DNA of 6,675 nt from Rickettsia endosymbiont of Ixodes persulcatus (GCA_027293795.1 JAPYLE010000266.1:1-6675); one strand, 5' to 3'. Numbered from the stretch's first letter, positions 1 through 6,259 are shown. Numbers and translations are program-made. Notes: a model not told the origin generated them from the letters alone.

Positions 1-2
1 GG

Positions 3-125
3 CTCGATATGAACAAAAGAAGGATAAATAAAAAAATTACTTTATATCAACAAAATTGGGAAGTTATAAAAACATCAATTCAGAACAACATTAGATGGCT
101 TCTAGCTGATACGCAATTTTGCTAA
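3..125 (+). CDS. Possible 3' end of an unidentified plus-strand gene (partial, doubtful)
   Basis: A plus-strand frame is open from the window edge to a TAA at 123-125, giving about 40 codons. The peptide is rich in Lys, Asn and Ile, holds two Trp and ends LLADTQFC. I recognise no family. It would converge on nth and overlap its stop codon by 3 nt. In DNA this AT-rich, 40 open codons can occur by chance, so the case is weak. A competing frame (2-31, peptide ARYEQKKDK) is also open to the window edge and could instead be the true end of the upstream gene. The remaining sequence here shows no convincing terminator hairpin. Confidence 0.2.
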   Translation, partial: LDMNKRRINKKITLYQQNWEVIKTSIQNNIRWLLADTQFC

Positions 126-760
126 GTGCGAAACTCCTGAAGATAATACTCACAATACTTTTTAATAGGGCAAATATCGCAATCGGGTTTTCTAGCTTTG
201 CATATATATCTGCCGTGTAAGATTAGCCAGTGATGGGCATGTGTTAGCCATTTCTCATCAATAATTCGCAGCAACTCTTTTTCTACTACTTCAGGAGTGC
301 CGCCTTTAGCAAGCCTGATCCTTTTAGCTACTCTAAAAACATGTGTATCAACTGCCATTGTCGGCATACTAAATAAGCAATTTAGTACAACATTAGCAGT
401 TTTTCTGCCGACACCGGGCAGTTTAACTAACTCTTTAAAGCTATTCGGTACTGAACCATCATACTCATCTATCAATATTTTACATAATGCGATAATATTC
501 TTTGCTTTGCTGTTAAATAGTCCGATAGATTTTATATATTTTTTAAGCTCTTCTTCACTGAGTTCTAAAATTTTTTTCGGTGTATCGTAAATTTCAAATA
601 AAGATTTAGTTGCTAAATTTACCGATATATCGGTTGCTTGAGCAGATAATATTACCGCTACTAATAAGGTAAAATCATTCTTATATATTAATTCGGTTTT
701 TGGATTTGGATTATTCTTGCTTAAAATCTCAAAAATTTTATTAACTATTTGTGCTTGCAT
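122..760 (-). CDS. nth: Endonuclease III (DNA glycosylase / AP lyase)
   Basis: Base-excision repair enzyme that removes oxidised pyrimidines and cleaves the abasic site by beta-elimination; cytosolic and nucleoid-associated. The 212-residue product has the normal family length. The helix-hairpin-helix motif LPGVGRKTANVVLN begins at residue 114 and contains the catalytic Lys120. The catalytic Asp138 lies in AVDTHVFRVAKR. Cys187, Cys194, Cys197 and Cys203 (spacing C-x6-C-x2-C-x5-C) form the 4Fe-4S site. These are the same residue numbers as in the E. coli enzyme, which supports the ATG at 758-760. No strong ribosome binding site precedes the start. The gene is divergent from the glutaredoxin, and the arm of a large palindrome ends 16 nt upstream of its start codon, so its promoter or leader must lie in or across that palindrome. 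All catalytic and cluster residues are intact, so it should be functional. Confidence 0.97.
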   Translation of the reverse strand: MQAQIVNKIFEILSKNNPNPKTELIYKNDFTLLVAVILSAQATDISVNLATKSLFEIYDTPKKILELSEEELKKYIKSIGLFNSKAKNIIALCKILIDEYDGSVPNSFKELVKLPGVGRKTANVVLNCLFSMPTMAVDTHVFRVAKRIRLAKGGTPEVVEKELLRIIDEKWLTHAHHWLILHGRYICKARKPDCDICPIKKYCEYYLQEFRT

Positions 761-776
761 ATTTTGCTATAGAAAG

Positions 777-914
777 TATATTTTAGGTTCTGTAAGTATT
801 TCTAATTGATTTACTATTTTAAGATATTTTTTGCTGCAAATTATAAGATTTTTGCAGCAAAAAATATCTTAAAATAGTAAATCAATTAGAAATACTTACA
901 GAACCTAAAATATA
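777..914. repeat. Perfect palindrome, 64-bp arms with 10-nt centre, between divergent genes
   Basis: Positions 777-840 are the exact reverse complement of 851-914 around the centre TTATAAGATT (841-850); pairing fails at once on both sides (776/915 and 841/850). Next to the centre each arm carries a quasi-palindrome, TTTGC-x-GCAAA. The element sits between the divergent starts of nth (16 nt from the left arm) and the glutaredoxin (17 nt from the right arm). It is therefore in the 5' region of both genes, not a 3' terminator. It may be an RPE-like element, a very recent inverted duplication, or a symmetric bidirectional promoter/leader. I could not identify a convincing -35/-10 pair in the arms. 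Confidence 0.97.
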
Positions 915-931
915 AATTATTGAGTCTTAAA

Positions 932-1246
932 ATGCTAGAAAATAAAAATTTTGAATTTATAGAAAATGAAATAAAAAATAATAAAGTAGCGTTGTTCATG
1001 AAAGGTACTAAGGAAGCCCCAATGTGCGGCTTTTCTGCTAAAGTAGTTGCTATTTTGAATAAATTAGATGTAGAATTTCGTGATATTAATGTGCTTGCTG
1101 ATCCGGAATTGCGTGAAGATTTAAAGAAGTTTAGTGATTGGCCAACATTTCCGCAGTTATATATTAACGGGGAATTAGCCGGCGGGTGTGATATTGCAAC
1201 GGAGCTATACAATAACGGTGAGCTTGAGAAGATATTGAAGGGGTGA
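932..1246 (+). CDS. grxC2: Monothiol glutaredoxin, CGFS type (Grx4/Grx5 class)
   Basis: Small thioredoxin-fold protein of the class that binds a glutathione-ligated 2Fe-2S cluster and passes it to target proteins, usually with a BolA partner; cytosolic. Read from ATG 932 it is 104 residues, a normal single-domain length. Visible signatures are FMKGTKEAP (Lys24 of the glutathione site), the active-site CGFS at residues 32-35, WPTFPQLYING from residue 70 (cis-Pro loop) and GGCD at 84-87. The frame also has a TTG start at 920 that adds MSLK. I prefer the ATG because the family normally starts close to this point and a short GAG (922-924) lies 7 nt before it. The gene starts 17 nt from the large palindrome and is followed by an RPE-like dyad. 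The symbol follows Rickettsia usage; grxD is the E. coli counterpart. Confidence 0.93.
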   Translation: MLENKNFEFIENEIKNNKVALFMKGTKEAPMCGFSAKVVAILNKLDVEFRDINVLADPELREDLKKFSDWPTFPQLYINGELAGGCDIATELYNNGELEKILKG

Positions 1247-1255
1247 GGGTGTCAC

Positions 1256-1332
1256 TGTCATCCCATGGCTTGACCATGGGATCCATAAAAATATTTATTA
1301 ACTAGATCCTGCGGTCAAGTCGCGGGATGACA
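1256..1332. repeat. RPE-like intergenic dyad (TCATCCC family)
   Basis: Arms 1256-1285 and 1303-1332 are imperfect inverted copies matching at 23 of 30 positions, and all 7 differences are transitions. Each arm is itself a hairpin: CCCATGG-CTTGA-CCATGGG in the left arm, and a 7-pair stem with two G-T wobbles around TCAAG in the right arm. The loops CTTGA and TCAAG are complementary. The spacer 1286-1302 is AT-rich. The element fills most of the gap between the glutaredoxin and the esterase and ends 15 nt before the esterase ATG. It resembles intergenic Rickettsia palindromic elements; I do not assign an RPE number. There is no T-tract, so it is not an ordinary terminator. Confidence 0.88.
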
Positions 1333-1347
1333 ATTCTGTGAAAAAAC

Positions 1348-1995
1348 ATGAGCAAACATTTAGAATACCCTGAAGTAACAAGCACCCAGCAGCCACCAAA
1401 AAAGCTAGTAGTATTACTGCATGGTGTCGGCTCGGACGGGAATGATTTAATAGGGTTAGTCCCTTACATTAAGAATGATTTACCTGATTGTCATTTTATT
1501 TCACCACATGGAATCCAGCCTTATGATATGGCACCGTATGGTAGGCAATGGTTTAGCCTACAAGATCGCAGTCCGCATATTATAGCGAGATTGATTGCAA
1601 GTAATATTAAACTTCTTGAGGATATAATAAAGCAAAAGCAAGAGGAGCTAAATCTAACCAACAAAGATACTATCATTATCGGTTTTTCCCAAGGTACAAT
1701 GGTTGGTTTATATTTAACTCTGATTCAGCAAGAGCCGTTTTTTTGTACTATAGGTTTTTCAGGGGTATTAATTCCACCGACTGAAGTTAATAATAAGCTT
1801 ACTCCTATATGCTTGATTCATGGAGAGCTTGACGATGTGGTTAGTGTTAGTGAAATGTATAATGCTTCAAACTATTTATCTAAGCTGCATATAGATCATA
1901 GCGGACATAAATTAACTTCTCTTGCTCATTCAATAGACGGGCGGGGGCTTGAAATCGCACTGAATTTTATAAATAACACATGCGTTGTTACATGA
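1348..1995 (+). CDS. Carboxylesterase / acyl-protein-thioesterase-like alpha/beta hydrolase
   Basis: Predicted cytosolic serine esterase of the phospholipase/carboxylesterase (abhydrolase_2) family, which hydrolyses carboxyl or thioester bonds of acyl groups; the real substrate is unknown. The 215-residue length is usual for the family. The sequence opens with the oxyanion-side motif VVLLHGVGSDGND (residues 21-33), then QWFSLQDRSP, the nucleophile elbow GFSQG (112-116, Ser114), LIHGELDDVV with probable catalytic Asp162, and LAHSIDGRG with probable catalytic His194. The triad is thus complete. No signal peptide or membrane segment is visible. No good ribosome binding site precedes ATG 1348, which follows an RPE-like dyad by 15 nt; no nearer alternative start is better. 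The gene stands between two dyads, so operon membership is unclear. Confidence 0.88.
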   Translation: MSKHLEYPEVTSTQQPPKKLVVLLHGVGSDGNDLIGLVPYIKNDLPDCHFISPHGIQPYDMAPYGRQWFSLQDRSPHIIARLIASNIKLLEDIIKQKQEELNLTNKDTIIIGFSQGTMVGLYLTLIQQEPFFCTIGFSGVLIPPTEVNNKLTPICLIHGELDDVVSVSEMYNASNYLSKLHIDHSGHKLTSLAHSIDGRGLEIALNFINNTCVVT

Positions 1996-2000
1996 CTCCT

Positions 2001-2139
2001 ATGTCATTCCTGCTTTCGCAGGAATCCAGTAAAACCTATAAAAACTTGGTTTTTTAGGTTTATTTTGTCAATTAATGTGCAATTTTTGTACCGGTATTAA
2101 GGTTATTTTTCTGGATTCCCGCGTAGGCGGGAATGACAT
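2001..2139. repeat. RPE-like intergenic dyad (TCATTCC family)
   Basis: Arms 2001-2029 and 2111-2139 are inverted copies matching at 25 of 29 positions. Each arm also forms its own perfect 8-bp hairpin: ATTCCTGC/GCAGGAAT with loop TTTC on the left, ATTCCCGC/GCGGGAAT with loop GTAG on the right. Of the four differences, two are a compensating T-A to C-G change in the stem and two fall in the loop. The interior contains another hairpin at about 2032-2062, where AAACCTATAAAAAC meets GTTTTTTAGGTTT with one bulge. The element fills the gap upstream of glyA, so any glyA-specific promoter would lie inside it or in the 38 nt after it; I saw none of good consensus. It resembles Rickettsia palindromic elements. 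Confidence 0.88.
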
Positions 2140-2177
2140 CAGTAGTCTGCAACAAAACCAAAAACACATGAGGATAA

Positions 2178-3440
2178 ATGAATATTTTTAATAATAATTT
2201 ACATGAAACGGATAAAGAAATTGATGAAATAATAAAGCATGAAAAGGTACGTCAAAGTAGTGTAATCGAGCTTATTGCATCAGAGAATTTTGTAAGTCCT
2301 GCGGTTCTTGAAGCTCAAGGGTCGATTCTGACTAATAAATATGCAGAAGGGTATCCGAGTAAGCGTTTCTATAACGGTTGTGAGGAAGTCGATAAAGCTG
2401 AAAACTTAGCTATAGAGCGAGCAAAGAAATTATTTAATTGCAAATATGCAAATGTGCAACCTCATTCAGGCTCACAAGCAAACCAAGCTGTGTATCTTGC
2501 TTTGTTACAGCCTGGGGATACAATTCTTGGTATGTCCTTAGATAGCGGCGGACATCTAACGCACGGTGCAGCCCCTAATATGTCCGGTAAATGGTTTAAT
2601 GCCGTTTCTTATAGCTTAAATAAAGAGACTTGTTTAATTGATTATAATGAAATTGAGAGGTTAGCTGATTTACATAAGCCAAAATTACTTATAGCAGGTT
2701 TTTCTGCTTATCCTCGTAATATTGATTTTGCAAAATTTAGAGAAATTGCGGATAAAGTTGGAGCGTATTTCATGGCAGATATTGCTCATATTGCAGGACT
2801 CGTTGCCACAGGTGAGCATCAAAGCCCGCTTGCCCTTGCACATATTGTTACCTCTACTACTCATAAAACATTGCGAGGTCCAAGAGGCGGTTTAATTTTA
2901 TCTAACGAAGAAGAGATCGGAAAAAAGATAAATTCTGCATTGTTTCCGGGATTGCAGGGTGGACCGTTAATGCATGTCATCGCTGCAAAAGCCGTAGCGT
3001 TCCAAGAAGCATTACAGCCTGAATATAAAAGTTATATTCAGCAAGTTATAAGTAACGCTAAAGCTTTGGCAAGTAGCTTACAAGAGAGAGGATATGATAT
3101 ATTAACAGGCGGTACCGACAATCATATTGTTTTAGTGGATTTGCGTAAAGACGGAATCACGGGTAAGCTTGCTGCTAATTCTTTAGATAGAGCAGGTATT
3201 ACATGCAATAAAAATGCTATTCCGTTTGATGAAACTTCGCCTTTTATCACTTCAGGTATTAGGCTCGGTACTCCCGCATGCACTACTAGAGGGTTTAAAG
3301 AAAAGGATTTTGTATTAGTCGCTCATATGATAGCAGATATTTTAGACGGCTTAAAAAATAATGAAGATAATAGTAAGGCTGAGCAGACAGTATTAACTGA
3401 AGTGACACAATTAATTAAATTATTTCCTTTTTATGGCTAA
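2178..3440 (+). CDS. glyA: Serine hydroxymethyltransferase
   Basis: PLP enzyme that interconverts serine plus tetrahydrofolate with glycine plus 5,10-methylene-tetrahydrofolate, the main one-carbon source for thymidylate, purine and formyl-Met synthesis; cytosolic, usually an obligate dimer. The 420 residues match the usual bacterial length. ELIASENF holds the active-site Glu36; YAEGYPSKRFYNG (55-67) is present; HSGSQAN (96-102) and LDSGGHLTHG (121-130) line the cofactor and folate sites; DIAHIAGL holds Asp201 and His204; TSTTHKTLRGPRGG holds the PLP-binding Lys230. All are intact. A GAGGA at 2170-2174 lies 3 nt before ATG 2178, which is close but usable. The stop codon overlaps the start of lipA, suggesting one transcript and translational coupling. 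Confidence 0.98.
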   Translation: MNIFNNNLHETDKEIDEIIKHEKVRQSSVIELIASENFVSPAVLEAQGSILTNKYAEGYPSKRFYNGCEEVDKAENLAIERAKKLFNCKYANVQPHSGSQANQAVYLALLQPGDTILGMSLDSGGHLTHGAAPNMSGKWFNAVSYSLNKETCLIDYNEIERLADLHKPKLLIAGFSAYPRNIDFAKFREIADKVGAYFMADIAHIAGLVATGEHQSPLALAHIVTSTTHKTLRGPRGGLILSNEEEIGKKINSALFPGLQGGPLMHVIAAKAVAFQEALQPEYKSYIQQVISNAKALASSLQERGYDILTGGTDNHIVLVDLRKDGITGKLAANSLDRAGITCNKNAIPFDETSPFITSGIRLGTPACTTRGFKEKDFVLVAHMIADILDGLKNNEDNSKAEQTVLTEVTQLIKLFPFYG

Positions 3441-4323
3441 TTTAAATAAACGACCTGATTGGATAAAAGTAAAAGCTCCTAATTCTGCAGAGTACTATAA
3501 TACAAAAGATTTAATAAAGAATCTGAGATTAAATACTGTGTGCGAGGAAGCAGCGTGCCCTAATATCGGCGCATGCTGGTCAAAAAAACATGCAACTGTG
3601 ATGATTTTAGGTTCGGTTTGTACTAGAGCTTGCAGGTTTTGTAATGTCAAAACAGGTAGACCTGATTTGCTTGATCCGCACGAACCTCAAAGGCTTGCTG
3701 AAGCAGTGCAGAAATTAAATCTGAAGCATGTAGTAATTACTTCGGTTGATCGTGATGATCTTGAGGATGGCGGAGCTTCGCACTTTGCAGAGTGTATTAA
3801 TGAAATTAGAAAATCATCACCAAATACTACTATTGAGATTCTAACTCCCGATTTTTTAAGAAAAGAAGGAGCAGCTGAAATAATAGCTAATTCAAAGCCT
3901 GATGTTTTTAACCATAATGTCGAAACAGTACCGTCTTTATACAAAACGATTAGACCGGGAGCTAGATATTATAACTCTTTAAGCTTACTGCATAATATCA
4001 AAAAATTATCTCCTGAAATTTTTACAAAATCCGGTATGATGGTAGGGCTTGGCGAAGAAATAAGCGAAGTAATACAAGTTATGGATGATTTAAGAGAAGC
4101 AAAGGTCGATTTTCTAACTATCGGGCAGTATCTGCAACCTACCAAAGATCATGCCGAGGTCGCAAAATATGTTACTCCTGAAGAGTTTAAATATCTAGAG
4201 CGAGTAGCAAGAACGAAAAGATTCTTAATGGTTTCTGCAAGCCCGTTAACCCGTTCTTCATATCATGCTGACGAAGATTTTCAAAAATTAAAAGAAAATT
4301 ACCAGCAAAAACTGGTATCTTGA
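3433..4323 (+). CDS. lipA: Lipoyl synthase (radical SAM)
   Basis: Inserts two sulfur atoms into protein-bound octanoyl groups to make lipoyl cofactors for 2-oxoacid dehydrogenases. The 296 residues are within the family range. The auxiliary 4Fe-4S motif C-x4-C-x5-C is at Cys37, Cys42 and Cys48 (CEEAACPNIGAC). The radical-SAM motif C-x3-C-x2-C is at Cys63, Cys67 and Cys70 (CTRACRFC). The C-terminal RSSYHA motif (274-279) supplies the serine ligand of the auxiliary cluster. VDRDDLEDGGASHFAE, HNVETVP and GLGE are also typical. All cluster ligands are present, so the enzyme should be active. ATG 3433 overlaps the end of glyA by 8 nt and has no clear ribosome binding site of its own, so it is probably translated by coupling to glyA. 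The octanoyltransferase partner lipB is not in this window. Confidence 0.98.
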   Translation: MANLNKRPDWIKVKAPNSAEYYNTKDLIKNLRLNTVCEEAACPNIGACWSKKHATVMILGSVCTRACRFCNVKTGRPDLLDPHEPQRLAEAVQKLNLKHVVITSVDRDDLEDGGASHFAECINEIRKSSPNTTIEILTPDFLRKEGAAEIIANSKPDVFNHNVETVPSLYKTIRPGARYYNSLSLLHNIKKLSPEIFTKSGMMVGLGEEISEVIQVMDDLREAKVDFLTIGQYLQPTKDHAEVAKYVTPEEFKYLERVARTKRFLMVSASPLTRSSYHADEDFQKLKENYQQKLVS

Positions 4324-4354
4324 GATATGTGTATGATTGTAAAGGCAATTGATA

Positions 4355-4378
4355 TCATTCCCGCTTTCGCGGGAATGA
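4355..4378. repeat. Solo hairpin related to the TCATTCC dyad
   Basis: TCATTCCCGC (4355-4364) pairs perfectly with GCGGGAATGA (4369-4378) around loop TTTC, a 10-bp stem. The stem and loop match the arm hairpins of the dyad at 2001-2139, and the outer bases match that dyad's outer ends (TCATTCC and GGAATGACA). It therefore looks like a collapsed or single-arm form of the same element. It lies between lipA and ybeY, 2 nt before an AAGGAG (4380-4385), and has no T-tract. Confidence 0.85.
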
Positions 4379-4414
4379 CAAGGAGTCATGCAACAATACT
4401 TAAAACATAAGAAA

Positions 4415-4933
4415 ATGATAAATGTAGAAATTATAAGAAATTACGACAAATGGCGTGAGCATAAACAAATAAATAAAGCATTAATTAAAAAAATAACTCA
4501 AAATGTTTTATTGCGATTTGATAATTTTAGTAAAATAAAACAATTTGAATTATCAATTTTACTAACAAATACTGCAGAAATATTGACCTTAAACAAACAA
4601 TTTCGTAATATAGAAAAAGCTACTAACGTTCTTTCTTTTCCAAGCAAGGAATTAAATTGGCAAGATTTACGTTTTAGTAATGTTAGCCCTAAACTTGAAT
4701 TGTTAATCGACTATGATTATATGCATTTAGGTGATATAGCATTTTGTTATGAGGTAATATATAATGAGTCATACGAGCAACAAAAAACTTTTGAAAATCA
4801 TTTTATTCATCTTTTAATACATAGTATTTTACATTTAATTGGGTTCGATCATCAAAATTACACAGAAGCAAATATTATGGAAAATCTAGAAATTGAAATA
4901 TTATCATATTTCGGTATTTCGTCCCCTTATTAA
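4415..4933 (+). CDS. ybeY: Endoribonuclease YbeY (16S rRNA maturation factor)
   Basis: Single-strand-specific metallo-endoribonuclease involved in 16S rRNA 3'-end maturation and ribosome quality control; cytosolic. The zinc signature H-x3-H-x5-H is complete: His136, His140 and His146 in HSILHLIGFDH, counting from ATG 4415. NVLSFP (71-76) and LGDIAF (105-110) are further family motifs. From 4415 the protein is 172 residues and begins MINVEI, the kind of start expected for the family. An in-frame ATG at 4388 would add nine residues (MQQYLKHKK) with no family counterpart that I know. The AAGGAG at 4380-4385 is only 2 nt from ATG 4388, too close to work well there, and too far to serve 4415 ideally, so the start is not settled. 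tlyC follows after 16 nt, probably on the same transcript. Confidence 0.93.
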   Translation: MINVEIIRNYDKWREHKQINKALIKKITQNVLLRFDNFSKIKQFELSILLTNTAEILTLNKQFRNIEKATNVLSFPSKELNWQDLRFSNVSPKLELLIDYDYMHLGDIAFCYEVIYNESYEQQKTFENHFIHLLIHSILHLIGFDHQNYTEANIMENLEIEILSYFGISSPY

Positions 4934-4949
4934 CTAAATAAAAAAATTT

Positions 4950-5855
4950 ATGTTAAAATCTTCAAAAAAAGAAGATTCTAGTAAAAAAATTCACAATAAT
5001 AAGTTAATTTTTACTATACGAGCATTATTCTCTCCAATAAAAAATTTTTTTAGAAAAACAAAAACACCCGATAATTTTTTTGGTGTCATAAAACGCCTTA
5101 AAATTAATAGCCAAAAAATGACTTTAGACGAGCGTAATATTTTAGCTAATTTACTGAAGCTAGAAGATAAGACTGTTGAAGATATAATGGTACCGCGTTC
5201 TGATATTGCGGCAATAAAATTAACTACAAATCTAGAAGAATTAAGTGAGTCTATTAAGTTAGAAGTCCCTCATACACGAACTCTTATATATGACGGTACT
5301 TTGGATAATGTAGTAGGATTCATACATATTAAGGATTTATTTAAAGCATTAGCTACAAAGCAAAATGGTCGTTTAAAAAAGCTTATACGTAAGCATATAA
5401 TTGCAGCTCCTTCTATGAAATTATTAGATTTGCTAGCAAAAATGCGTCGTGAGAGAACGCATATTGCAATAGTTGTTGATGAGTACGGTGGTACTGACGG
5501 TTTAGTTACTATTGAAGATCTTATAGAAGAAATAGTAGGACGAATTGATGATGAACATGATCAGCAATTAGATAGCGATAATTTTAAGGTTATTAATAAC
5601 TCAACAATTATTTCAAATGCACGTGTTGAAGTAGAAGTGCTTGAAGAAATAATAGGAGAAAAGCTAAAAAATGATGATGATGAGTTTGATACGACAGGTG
5701 GATTAGTTCTAACTAGAGTCGGTAGCGTTCCTGCTATCGGTACTAGAATAAATATTTCGGAAAATATTGAAATTGAAGTTACAGACGCAACTCCTCGTTC
5801 TTTAAAACAAGTCAAAATTAGACTAAAAAACGGTTTGAATAGTGATAAAATTTGA
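4950..5855 (+). CDS. tlyC: TlyC: HlyC/CorC-family CBS-domain protein (hemolysin C homologue)
   Basis: The 301-residue product has a basic N-terminal stretch, then VEDIMVPRSDI (76-86) opening the first CBS domain (about 76-135), a second CBS domain (about 140-200) with VVDEYGGTDGLVTIEDLIEEIVG from residue 175, and a CorC/HlyC C-terminal domain (about 211-292). It lacks the N-terminal DUF21 membrane region of full-size family members and has no signal peptide. Rickettsial TlyC has been reported to give haemolytic activity and, expressed in Salmonella, to help phagosome escape. The architecture itself argues for a nucleotide-sensing regulator related to the CorC cation-efflux family, so haemolysin is a label from experiments and not from the fold. 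No ribosome binding site is evident before ATG 4950, 16 nt after ybeY. A hairpin terminator follows. Confidence 0.94.
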   Translation: MLKSSKKEDSSKKIHNNKLIFTIRALFSPIKNFFRKTKTPDNFFGVIKRLKINSQKMTLDERNILANLLKLEDKTVEDIMVPRSDIAAIKLTTNLEELSESIKLEVPHTRTLIYDGTLDNVVGFIHIKDLFKALATKQNGRLKKLIRKHIIAAPSMKLLDLLAKMRRERTHIAIVVDEYGGTDGLVTIEDLIEEIVGRIDDEHDQQLDSDNFKVINNSTIISNARVEVEVLEEIIGEKLKNDDDEFDTTGGLVLTRVGSVPAIGTRINISENIEIEVTDATPRSLKQVKIRLKNGLNSDKI

Positions 5856-5869
5856 TTTTAAATAAATAC

Positions 5870-5898
5870 GAATTTAGAGTTACTTGTCCTCTAAATTC
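5870..5898. terminator. Hairpin terminator after tlyC, possibly bidirectional
   Basis: GAATTTAGAG (5870-5879) pairs perfectly with CTCTAAATTC (5889-5898) around a 9-nt loop, 14 nt after the tlyC stop. It is followed by an AT-rich run with several T stretches but no clean T-tract. On the minus strand it also lies just beyond the stop of the small broken ORF at 5917, so it could end transcripts from both sides. The stem is AT-rich, so strength is uncertain. Confidence 0.6.
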
Positions 5899-5916
5899 AT
5901 TAAAAATATTTTATTA

Positions 5917-6177
5917 TTATATTTCTGTGTTATACTCTGCTTCCCCGATTAGTCCTTCTTGGGTATTTGTTTCCATATAATAATTATAACAGGCTTCTCC
6001 TACTTTAATTGTAGCCAATGTTCCCATTATTCCTGCAGCACATGCCATAGCAAATTTCAAAGGTGTATCAAGTACTACTACATAAATTCCAACAGCACAT
6101 GCTCCTACTACTGCAAGCTTACCACACTAAGGGTTTGTATTATCGTTTACTATATCATTGATTATTTCTTTAAGCAT
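5917..6177 (-). pseudogene. Small hydrophobic-protein ORF broken by one in-frame TAG
   Basis: On the minus strand, ATG (6175-6177) opens MLKEIINDIVNDNTNP, then a TAG at codon 17 (plus 6127-6129), after which the same frame stays open for 69 codons to a TAA at 5917-5919. The downstream part has protein-like composition: LAVVGACAVGIYVVVLD and FAMACAAGIMGTLATI look like two short hydrophobic, possibly membrane-spanning segments around a TPLK turn, followed by a polar tail ending EAEYNTEI. Without the stop it would be an 86-residue protein. I do not recognise the family. It ends 18 nt from the terminator shared with tlyC, which fits a former or real gene. Downstream in-frame ATGs lie only at codons 44, 51 and 68, so no near full-length product is possible without readthrough. 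A minus-strand TTGAGA (6216-6221) followed by TATTAA after 15 nt is a weak promoter candidate. Confidence 0.6.
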
Positions 6178-6259
6178 AAATATAAATTTATTAGTTAATA
6201 TTAAATTCGCTAAAATCTCAATATCTTTAATAAAAGGTTAAAAATTATTAAATACCATA
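6178..6259. other. AT-rich spacer with no gene seen
   Basis: This 82-nt stretch between the broken small ORF and the IS remnant has no open frame of note and no strong dyad. It would contain the promoter of the small minus-strand ORF if one survives. Confidence 0.4.

Noticed and set aside
297..590. Plus-strand ORF of 97 codons
   Set aside because: Lies wholly antisense inside nth, which has every catalytic residue; no motif of its own.
777..914. Rho-independent terminator
   Set aside because: It lies at the 5' sides of two divergent genes and its stem is far longer than any usual terminator.
920..931. TTG start at 920 for the glutaredoxin
   Set aside because: The ATG at 932 gives the usual family N-terminus; the extra MSLK is not needed.
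886..1212. Minus-strand ORF of 108 codons
   Set aside because: Antisense shadow of the glutaredoxin gene and the palindrome arm; low-complexity translation.
1256..2139. CRISPR-like repeats or a tRNA in the hairpin-rich gaps
   Set aside because: The repeats are inverted pairs and not direct repeats with regular spacers, and no cloverleaf with anticodon arm or CCA end is present.
3687..3944. Minus-strand ORF of 85 codons
   Set aside because: Antisense inside lipA; no recognisable motif.
5561..5815. Minus-strand ORF of 84 codons
   Set aside because: Antisense inside tlyC; Ser-rich low-complexity translation.
5959..6198. Plus-strand ORF of 79 codons rich in Cys, Tyr and Ser
   Set aside because: It mirrors the more protein-like minus-strand frame at 5917-6177; its composition is what an antisense reading of that gene gives.
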